Source: a virus. Taken from it: DNA of 25,850 bases. Position 1 is the stretch's first letter. Every line of letters starts with the position of its first letter. Position numbers and translations under genes: made by a program. A model generated the notes under the pieces. It was given only the letters and a program-made list of their open reading frames with translations, was not told the origin of the DNA and ran no database searches. The stretch is taken from positions 1-25,850 of IMG/VR virus record IMGVR_UViG_3300046513_000019; one strand, given 5' to 3'. Shown here one piece after another: positions 1 to 4,841 of this stretch.

Positions 1-1
1 C

Positions 2-439
2 AGCAATTCCCACCGCCCGAAATGGACGGATGAAGCCATAGCTGAGGCTGCCAAGATGTGGAAGGCCAATATCCCCACGTCAATGATTGGCGAACACTTC
101 GGCGTTAACCGCGTGACCATCCTTGGCGTTGCCTATCGGAACCGTGATCTATTCCCGATGAAGGGCAAGAAGCAGAAGCTTGCCATGCGTTCGACACCTC
201 GCCAGCGCGTCGAGAAAGTCAGACGCGATGTTGAGGCCTTCCACGGCGAGACATTACCGGAAGTCCTTCCGAACGAATACGACTTCGGACGGCTGCCAGA
301 TGCAAAGACGCTGATGGATCTCGATCGCGGCGAATGCAAATGGCCGGTCAACAAGGGCAGCCCGTTCATGTTCTGCGCTGCGGAGGCAGAAGGAAATTAC
401 TGCAACCACCATTTCATACGCTCGCGGCGGGCGGCTTAA
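2..439 (+). CDS. gcrA-like: GcrA-family transcriptional regulator (5' end outside window)
   Basis: The reading frame is open to the window edge. Before the first internal ATG (56) it already encodes a GcrA-type N-terminus: KWTDEAIAEAAKMWK, then a helix-turn-helix-like stretch (IPTSMIGEHFGVNRVTILG). The C-terminus carries the other family hallmark, a small Cys/His module, GECKWPV...FCAAEA...YCNHH. In Caulobacter GcrA binds the sigma-2 region of RpoD and activates promoters near CcrM-methylated GANTC sites. The family is restricted to alphaproteobacteria and their phages. The copy here sits just upstream of the NusG-like gene with a 13-base gap, so both may be late-gene regulators. Family assignment is strong; the role in the phage is inference. 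The true start lies before the window. Confidence 0.88.
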   Translation, partial: SNSHRPKWTDEAIAEAAKMWKANIPTSMIGEHFGVNRVTILGVAYRNRDLFPMKGKKQKLAMRSTPRQRVEKVRRDVEAFHGETLPEVLPNEYDFGRLPDAKTLMDLDRGECKWPVNKGSPFMFCAAEAEGNYCNHHFIRSRRAA

Positions 440-452
440 CGAGGGAAACGAT

Positions 453-1058
453 ATGAAGGCGGCACATTGGTATGCTTTGAGGCTCAAGCCCATGGCGCAG
501 CGTCCATCTCGGCAGGACGATCGCTTGACAAACATCGAAATATCATTGCGGCAATCTGGCTTTGAGCATTACATGCCGCTCGAACGGCGTGAAATCATCC
601 ATCACCGGACAAAGAAGCCGATCGATAAGCGATATCCACTCATTCCAGGCTATGCCTTCGTCTATAATCCATATGACTGGCTTGCTCTCAGCAAATGCGA
701 TTTCGTCGCAGGCGTCTTGGGAGTGAGAGGAACGCCATTATCGATCCTAAATACCCAGGTTGACGCCATTCGCGATGCAGAGGCTATCATCTCGGCAGAA
801 TACGAGCGTTCCAAGGCCTTACGCAGGCAGAAAGAGAAGGAACGCGACGAACACATACCGCAACGCCGTCTCCGCGTCATGTTCCCCGCTGGAACGCCTA
901 TCGCCATCGACGGCACACATTCCATCCTCGGAGGCATGACCGGCCGTGTGGTGGACGCTACGGGGCGCCAGACCATCAAGGCGATCATTGAAACGCTTAG
1001 CGGCATGGTGAATGCAGAGCTGCCGTTGGAATACGTGCAGAGGCAGGAGGTGGCGTGA
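453..1058 (+). CDS. NusG/RfaH-like transcription elongation factor (NGN + KOW)
   Basis: This 201-residue protein begins with an NGN domain (about residues 4-90: HWYALRLKPMAQ, IEISLRQSGFEHYMP, then YPLIPGYAFV, the usual last strand). A charged linker follows (about 105-135), then a KOW domain (about 143-195) including GTPIAIDGTHSILGGMTGRV and VNAELPLEYVQ. Housekeeping NusG is about 180 residues, and the linker here is longer and very basic. NGN domains bind the RNA polymerase clamp and KOW domains contact Rho, NusE or nascent RNA. Specialised paralogues such as RfaH and LoaP act as processive antiterminators. The gene has a good ribosome site (GAGGGA) and lies just upstream of the promoter/terminator region and late operon. 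A role as late antiterminator is inferred from this position. Clustering is with GcrA, not with secE/rplK as for host nusG. Confidence 0.85.
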   Translation: MKAAHWYALRLKPMAQRPSRQDDRLTNIEISLRQSGFEHYMPLERREIIHHRTKKPIDKRYPLIPGYAFVYNPYDWLALSKCDFVAGVLGVRGTPLSILNTQVDAIRDAEAIISAEYERSKALRRQKEKERDEHIPQRRLRVMFPAGTPIAIDGTHSILGGMTGRVVDATGRQTIKAIIETLSGMVNAELPLEYVQRQEVA

Positions 1059-1288
1059 TGCGTCGTTTGGTTATGGTTCCCGATGGATGGCCTTGTAAGC
1101 TTGGAGAATGCCTGCCCGGACATTTCGTCTTCAAAGATAGGCTTTGCTTCAAGGATCAATATGGCAGCGAAGGCAACAGTTACAACGAGGCTGGCGAGAT
1201 CTTCTGGGGCGGCGTTTCATCAGAAGACGAGAGACAAGAGCTTATCGTTCAGCCTGTAAATCCATTGTGGGAAGAGTACGAAGAGTAG
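1058..1288 (+). CDS. Small conserved-looking phage protein of unknown function
   Basis: This encodes 76 residues starting at ATG 1058, whose A is the last base of the preceding TGA stop (TGATG), so it is probably translationally coupled to the NusG-like gene. A GTG one codon earlier (1055) is also possible. The protein has two Cys (DGWPCKLGECLPG), aromatic residues and an acidic C-terminus ending in LWEEYEE. No signal peptide or membrane segment is visible. I do not recognise a named domain, although the opening VPDGWPC pattern resembles small hypothetical proteins of rhizobial phages. No function is assigned. Confidence 0.7.
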   Translation: MRRLVMVPDGWPCKLGECLPGHFVFKDRLCFKDQYGSEGNSYNEAGEIFWGGVSSEDERQELIVQPVNPLWEEYEE

Positions 1289-1317
1289 TTGAATTCATAA
1301 CGATATGGATATATTCT
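1289..1317 (+). promoter_or_regulatory. Candidate sigma70-type promoter after the NusG-like operon
   Basis: A -35-like TTGAAT (1289-1294) is followed by an AT-rich stretch with two possible -10 elements: TATATT (1310-1315, 15-nt spacer) or TATTCT (1312-1317, 17-nt spacer). It begins directly after the stop codon of the 76-residue gene and precedes the structured non-coding stretch. Both boxes are imperfect, so this is tentative. Confidence 0.3.
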
Positions 1318-1367
1318 CCGTGTCAAGTGATTTGCGGGATGTTCTGTAGCGGCAACGCCGGTCCTCA

Positions 1368-1482
1368 GGGAAGAGCTTCACGGCTTCCCGCGTGGCTTGA
1401 TATTCTCTAATTCCATGCGTCCCGAACTTCTGGGACACTCCGGCCAGTGAAGCATTAAATGCAGGCACTAGGGCGCATGGAA
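1368..1482 (+). other. Inverted-repeat cluster, possible structured leader RNA
   Basis: No convincing gene lies in 1289-1725. Within it a 9-bp perfect inverted repeat, TTCCATGCG (1411-1419) and CGCATGGAA (1474-1482), encloses a GTCCC/GGGAC hairpin (1419-1436) and the near-palindrome GCATTAAATGC (1452-1462). The outer stem can extend by CCC (1421-1423) pairing with GGG (1471-1473), which would disrupt the GTCCC/GGGAC hairpin, so two folds are mutually exclusive. A further hairpin GGGAAG/CTTCCC (1368-1373 with 1384-1389) lies just upstream. This could be a regulatory leader or small RNA, or simply a hairpin-rich spacer. Confidence 0.4.
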
Positions 1483-1490
1483 GACCTTTC

Positions 1491-1518
1491 TTGACGTCCA
1501 GGCCATCTTGGCTAAAGT
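1491..1518 (+). promoter_or_regulatory. Candidate late promoter upstream of tRNA-like element
   Basis: TTGACG (1491-1496, five of six matches to the -35 consensus) is followed by a 16-base spacer and TAAAGT (1513-1518, four of six matches to -10). It would start transcription near 1525, about 40 bases before the terminator-like hairpin at 1562-1595. This layout resembles a phage late promoter with an early terminator. No other element of comparable quality was seen before the structural genes. Confidence 0.38.
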
Positions 1519-1561
1519 CTTAATTGCGTTCATGCCTTGCCGTCCTGTGGCTTGGTTACGT

Positions 1562-1595
1562 TGATGGCGGTGAATCGGAAGTTCGTCGCCATTTT
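1562..1595 (+). terminator. Intrinsic-terminator-like hairpin
   Basis: Bases 1564-1574 pair with 1582-1592 to give an 11-bp stem (ATGGCG, two G-U pairs, GAA) around the 7-base loop TCGGAAG. The T run at 1592-1595 follows. The stem is good but the T run is short. It lies between the 1491-1518 promoter candidate and the tRNA-like element, and could be the target of a late antiterminator. Confidence 0.45.
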
Positions 1596-1631
1596 CAATT
1601 CTGATATCGCACATCAGCCTGATCAACTGGT

Positions 1632-1703
1632 GGTCCCGTAGCTCAGTTGGTCAGAGTGTCGCGGTTGACGCGAAGGTCGCCGGTTCGAATCCGGCCGGGT
1701 TTG
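1632..1703 (+). tRNA. tRNA-like element with 5-nt anticodon loop (probably non-decoding)
   Basis: The D arm is canonical (GCTC 1641-1644 with GAGT 1654-1657, loop with GG). The T arm is perfect (GCCGG, TTCGAAT, CCGGC, 1679-1695) and the variable loop AGGTC is standard. The 5-bp anticodon stem TCGCG/CGCGA (1659-1663 with 1669-1673) is perfect but encloses only GTTGA, two bases short of the normal seven, so no anticodon can be assigned. The acceptor stem GGTCCCG/CGGGTTT has four Watson-Crick pairs, two G-U pairs and one T-T mismatch, and no CCA is encoded. It may be a decayed tRNA, a tRNA mimic or a remnant of an integration site. Confidence 0.6.
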
Positions 1704-1725
1704 GCGAGCTAGTTAAGGGATTGAG

Positions 1726-1941
1726 ATGATAAGCACATTTGGATGGTGGTCGGTTCCTGCGGCTATCACGCTGGCGTCAATCTTGGTAGTGATCTTCTGG
1801 AAAGGCTTGGATTCCGGTAACAGCGGTAACAGCGGTGACATCGTCGCAAGAGCCGTTGCCGGTCTGCTCAATCTCCTCGTTATCGTGTCGTTCACGATCG
1901 TCTGCCTGATTGCTTGGCTGGTCTGGGCACTGCTGGCATGA
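1726..1941 (+). CDS. Small two-helix membrane protein
   Basis: This encodes 71 residues with two hydrophobic segments, about residues 7-25 (WWSVPAAITLASILVVIFW) and 45-69 (AGLLNLLVIVSFTIVCLIAW). They are separated by a short GNSGNSG linker encoded by two tandem copies of GGTAACAGC (1816-1833). An AAGGGA ribosome site lies eight bases before the ATG. Small bitopic or hairpin membrane proteins are common in phages as holin-like or accessory proteins. The lysis genes here are far away at 22.5 kb, so a holin role is not favoured. Function unknown. Confidence 0.6.
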   Translation: MISTFGWWSVPAAITLASILVVIFWKGLDSGNSGNSGDIVARAVAGLLNLLVIVSFTIVCLIAWLVWALLA

Positions 1942-2136
1942 GCCGCCCCTTCCTTCACAGGTAGGGCTCCAATACGCGGGAAACCGCAACGAGATTGGGA
2001 AGGCGGACAGTTGTTCGTGAAGATCGGGGTTCGTGCCTGGTCGTTCCATCCCGATACCCCTTCAATACCAGTCTGTAGCGCCGAAAGCCCGTCTCCGGTT
2101 TGTCAACCAGTGGCGGGTTTCTTCATGGAGAGCGAT
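1942..2136 (+). other. Non-coding interval with hairpins
   Basis: No supported gene lies between the membrane protein and the next ribosome site. CCGCC-CC-TTCC (1943-1953) can pair with GGAAGGCGG (1998-2006), and inside this a hairpin GCGG-GAAA-CCGC (1976-1987) is capped by a GNRA tetraloop. A second stem-loop spans 2083-2121 (GAAA-CCCG with CGGG-TTTC, with GGTT/AACC inside) and is followed by a pyrimidine-rich tail, resembling a weak terminator just before the gene at 2137. Function unknown. Confidence 0.35.
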
Positions 2137-2421
2137 ATGCAATCAATCTTCGCCCTGCAGCGAGAGACGGCTCAACAGCTTGAGAACGTAGTGAACCGCA
2201 TCCATCGACACTGCCGGATCAAGAACGTTCGGCAGAAGGTGCAGATCCGGGAACGGATTGTTCCTCCTGATTTCACGCCGGCGTTGCCGCCGTTCCCGCC
2301 GAACTCTCTGCGGATCCCATCCATTCCGGCTCCGAATACGTGCGGAACCATAGAATGGTGGCAGAATCCCGTCTATCCGGCACGCTCGGCTGCTTCCATC
2401 TATGCAGCTTACAAAAGCTGA
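2137..2421 (+). CDS. Hypothetical protein
   Basis: This encodes 94 residues from ATG 2137, chosen because GGAG lies seven bases upstream; ATG 2125 and farther starts run through the hairpin region. The N-terminal third is helical and basic (RETAQQLENVVNRIHRHC), followed by a proline-rich stretch (about residues 47-70) and a WWQNPVYP motif. No known domain is recognised. The next gene begins inside its 3' end. The gene is weaker than its neighbours: its proline-rich part could be a spurious reading frame. Confidence 0.45.
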   Translation: MQSIFALQRETAQQLENVVNRIHRHCRIKNVRQKVQIRERIVPPDFTPALPPFPPNSLRIPSIPAPNTCGTIEWWQNPVYPARSAASIYAAYKS

Positions 2422-2587
2422 CCTCGCGATAGGCCAAACATACCACCTCGGCAAGCATTCCAGACATATAGTCTGGATGGACGAAAGCCACATAAGATAC
2501 GACTGCAAGCAATTGCAGGATGGAAATTACTTCCCACTGTTGACGCAAGAGCGGTTTTTGAAGTGGGCTAACGGGCAAATCGCCTAA
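2402..2587 (+). CDS. Small hypothetical phage protein
   Basis: This encodes 61 residues overlapping the preceding gene by 20 bases. The composition is that of a small soluble folded domain: LTKADLAIGQTYHLG, RHIVWMDESHIRYDC, then QERFLKWANGQ. The pattern of strands with a terminal FLKWA helix recalls short KOW/SH3-like conserved phage proteins of unknown function, a resemblance only. No signal or membrane segment is seen. The gene closes this small-gene cluster; about 210 bases without a gene follow. Confidence 0.6.
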   Translation: MQLTKADLAIGQTYHLGKHSRHIVWMDESHIRYDCKQLQDGNYFPLLTQERFLKWANGQIA

Positions 2588-2743
2588 TCGTTTCTAATCC
2601 TGGCAGGATAAGCTAGGGCAACAATCGGGAAGCTGGTTCGAACTGCCGTCTGCATCACTGTTTCTAGGCCTCGCGATGCAGCCATAAACCACAGGGACGA
2701 CGGTTCCTGAAACGCTGGCACGTTCTCTCGATACATCTCCGCA

Positions 2744-2771
2744 GCCCGCTACCCTAACCCGGTAAGCGGGC
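2744..2771 (+). terminator. Strong hairpin before the spike base gene
   Basis: GCCCGCT-ACC (2744-2753) pairs with GGTAAGCGGGC (2761-2771), ten pairs with one bulged base and a 7-base loop. The tail is only TTCC then TTTG, so it is a poor intrinsic terminator. It may instead be a processing or translation-control hairpin 30 bases upstream of the start at 2802. The rest of 2588-2801 shows nothing else I can name. Confidence 0.35.
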
Positions 2772-2801
2772 GTTCCTTTGCCAAACTCCGAGGAATCCAA
2801 C

Positions 2802-3056
2802 ATGCCAGCAGATCGCCTTTCCGGTAAATACGGACCAACAGACAGCGGCATGCTGTTCAACTTCACCCCAAACGACAGCGCAGACCTTGCGTACGTTACG
2901 CGAGCCCTCATTGTCGGTGTGGATGGCAACGTTAAGATCACCGATCCAGATGATGTCACGGACGTTTACCCCCTCACTGCCGGTCAATGGTCTATCCGGG
3001 TGAAGCGTGTATGGCTGACGGGCACGACAGCGACGGGTTTGATCGGCATTCGGTAG
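2802..3056 (+). CDS. Spike base protein-like (RcGTA Rcc01079 family)
   Basis: This encodes 84 residues starting at ATG 2802, chosen because GAGGA lies eight bases upstream; the earlier ATG at 2778 falls just after a hairpin. The core pattern, DSADLAYVTRALIVGVDGNV followed by a variable turn and VKRVWLTGTTATGLIGI, matches the small beta-sandwich family annotated as phage spike base protein after RcGTA Rcc01079. In RcGTA this protein anchors head spikes at the capsid vertex. Here the gene sits directly upstream of the terminase, away from the tail genes. A virion role is therefore likely, as a head spike or other vertex base, but there is no obvious adjacent fibre partner. Confidence 0.65.
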   Translation: MPADRLSGKYGPTDSGMLFNFTPNDSADLAYVTRALIVGVDGNVKITDPDDVTDVYPLTAGQWSIRVKRVWLTGTTATGLIGIR

Positions 3057-3124
3057 AATATTATTCCTCGAAATGCCAAGTGCTCATCGGCTGGATGAAT
3101 TAATATTCCAAAGGACTGACGATA

Positions 3125-3514
3125 ATGGATGAAGACACCCGAAATAACGGGCAGAAAACGGGAAAGTCCACGCCGCCGGTCGAGCATCAGTTCAAGCCAG
3201 GCAATCCAGGCAGACCAAAGGGCGCCCGAAACAAGTTGGGTGAAGCGTTCATTGAGGCGATGCACGACGACTTCGAAGCTCATGGCGTTGCAGCGATCTC
3301 CAAGGTTCGCGACGAGAAGCCAGACCAATACCTCAAAGTGATTGCGTCGATCCTGCCGAAGGATCTGAACGTCAACATCAACAACATGGATGATTTGACG
3401 GATGACCAGCTTATCCAGCGCATCCGCTCTCTTGATGCAGCAATCCGGCCTTTCCTCGATACTCAAGGAGCAGGCATCGTTGATGGCGGAACTGGACCGG
3501 AGACGGCGCACTAA
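3125..3514 (+). CDS. terS: DUF5681-domain protein, probable small terminase subunit
   Basis: This encodes 129 residues. Residues 23-39 contain the DUF5681 signature FKPGNPGRPKGARNK, a basic DNA-binding-like motif, followed by two helices (LGEAFIEAMHDDFEAHG; QYLKVIASILPKD) and an acidic tail. Proteins with this motif frequently lie next to the large terminase and are taken as small terminase subunits that recognise the packaging site. AAAGGA precedes the ATG, and the terminase gene overlaps its last 32 bases. The 68-base gap before it has a long-range inverted repeat GAATATTA/TAATATTC (3056-3063 with 3101-3108). The terminase role rests on position and motif, not on a diagnostic fold. Confidence 0.7.
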   Translation: MDEDTRNNGQKTGKSTPPVEHQFKPGNPGRPKGARNKLGEAFIEAMHDDFEAHGVAAISKVRDEKPDQYLKVIASILPKDLNVNINNMDDLTDDQLIQRIRSLDAAIRPFLDTQGAGIVDGGTGPETAH

Positions 3515-4841
3515 TCTGCTATCGACCTATAAGCCTTATTCGAAGCAGATTGCCTTTCACGATGCTGGGTCTGATTTCCGCGAACGTCTGTTCATGGCGG
3601 GCAACCAGCTTGGCAAGACATTGGCCGGTGCCGCTGAAGGGGCGATGCATCTCACCGGTCTTTATCCAGACTGGTGGACGGGTAAGCGCTTCAATAAGCC
3701 GATCATCATGCTTGCGGGATCTGAATCCTACGAGCTGACACGTGATGGTGTCCAGCGCCTGCTTATCGGCCCTCCGATGTCCGAAGAGGAATGGGGCACC
3801 GGGTATATCCCGAAGAACACGATTGTAGCGACAACACGGCGTTCTGGTGTCTCGGGCGCCCTGGATAGCTGCACGGTTCGGCATGTGTCGGGCGGAACGT
3901 CAACGCTGCTTTTCAAGGCCTATGAGCAGGGCCGGGGCAAATGGCAGGCGAACACGGTTGATTACGTCTGGTTCGATGAAGAGCCGCCGGAAGACGTTTA
4001 TTTCGAGGGCATTACCAGAACGAACGCCACGCGCGGCTTGATCGCCGTCACGTTCACGCCTCTCAAGGGCATGAGCACGGTCGTTGCTCGCTACATCCTG
4101 GAGAAGTCTCCAGACCGCGAAGTCATCACCATGACGATCGATGACGCGGAGCATTACACGCAGGAAGACCGGCAGAAGATCATTGACAGTTATCCGCCAC
4201 ATGAGCGGGAAGCACGAACAAAGGGCATACCGTCACTCGGCTCCGGCCGCATCTTCCCGGTTTCTGAGGAAGCGCTCATCGTCTCACCATTCGAGATCCC
4301 CAAGCATTGGGCACAGATTGGCGGCGCAGACTTTGGTTGGGACCATCCATTCGGTGGCGTCGGTTGCGCATGGGATCGTGATGCAGATGTTTTCTACGTC
4401 ACCAAGGAATATCGGGAACGAGAGGCAACGCCGCTCATTCATAGCGGGGCTCTGAAGCCTTGGGGCCTGTGGCTTCCCTGGTCATGGCCGCATGACGGTC
4501 TGCAGCACGACAAAGGCAGCGGCGAACAGCTTGCATCGCAATACCGGGCGCACGGCCTGAACATGTTGCCAGAGCGCGCAACCTTCGATGACGGGACAAA
4601 CGGCGTCGAGGCCGGACTATCGGACATGCTGCAGCGCATGCAGACGGGCCGCTGGAAAGTGTTTTCGACCTGCACGCAATGGCTTGAAGAATTCCGCCTC
4701 TATCACCGCAAGGACGGGAAAGTCGTCAAAGAACGTGACGACGTGATTTCCGCATCTCGATACGCCCTGATGATGAAGCGCTTTGCCAAGGTCAATCTTG
4801 GCGATGCCAACTGGAACTTCAAGGCTCGAAAGGTCGTATAA
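3483..4841 (+). CDS. terL: Terminase large subunit (P22 gp2-like)
   Basis: The packaging motor ATPase and headful nuclease, 452 residues from ATG 3483. Walker A is AGNQLGKT (residues 39-46), Walker B is VDYVWFDEE (159-167) and the coupling motif TFTP is at 190-193. The RNase H-like nuclease begins with GGADFGWDHPF (280-290, Asp283 and Asp287 likely metal ligands) and ends near KERDDVISASRYALM. The opening STYKPYSKQIAFHDAG and MHLTGLYPDWWTGKRF are typical of P22-type terminases. ATG 3483 is preferred over 3402 because AAGGAG (3465-3470) lies 12 bases upstream and the overlap with the small subunit stays short. The portal follows with no gap. Confidence 0.92.
   Translation: MAELDRRRRTNLLSTYKPYSKQIAFHDAGSDFRERLFMAGNQLGKTLAGAAEGAMHLTGLYPDWWTGKRFNKPIIMLAGSESYELTRDGVQRLLIGPPMSEEEWGTGYIPKNTIVATTRRSGVSGALDSCTVRHVSGGTSTLLFKAYEQGRGKWQANTVDYVWFDEEPPEDVYFEGITRTNATRGLIAVTFTPLKGMSTVVARYILEKSPDREVITMTIDDAEHYTQEDRQKIIDSYPPHEREARTKGIPSLGSGRIFPVSEEALIVSPFEIPKHWAQIGGADFGWDHPFGGVGCAWDRDADVFYVTKEYREREATPLIHSGALKPWGLWLPWSWPHDGLQHDKGSGEQLASQYRAHGLNMLPERATFDDGTNGVEAGLSDMLQRMQTGRWKVFSTCTQWLEEFRLYHRKDGKVVKERDDVISASRYALMMKRFAKVNLGDANWNFKARKVV

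Noticed and set aside
1572-1576. GAATC as a GcrA/CcrM site in the late control region
   Set aside because: It lies in the terminator hairpin and not near either promoter candidate; one site is expected by chance.
1816-1833. Tandem GGTAACAGC repeat considered as iteron or satellite
   Set aside because: Only two exact copies, in frame within the small membrane protein gene as a GNSGNSG linker.
1960-2010. CCGCAAC and TTGGGAAGGCGG recall pieces of the cobalamin riboswitch
   Set aside because: Order, spacing and the remaining conserved parts do not match; the hairpins are reported without a class.
2716-2733. TGGCAC resembling the -24 element of a sigma54 promoter
   Set aside because: The -12 TTGC element is missing at the correct distance.
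3402-3482. N-terminal extension of the large terminase from ATG 3402
   Set aside because: It would overlap the small subunit gene by 113 bases and the extra residues lack terminase features; ATG 3483 has AAGGAG upstream.
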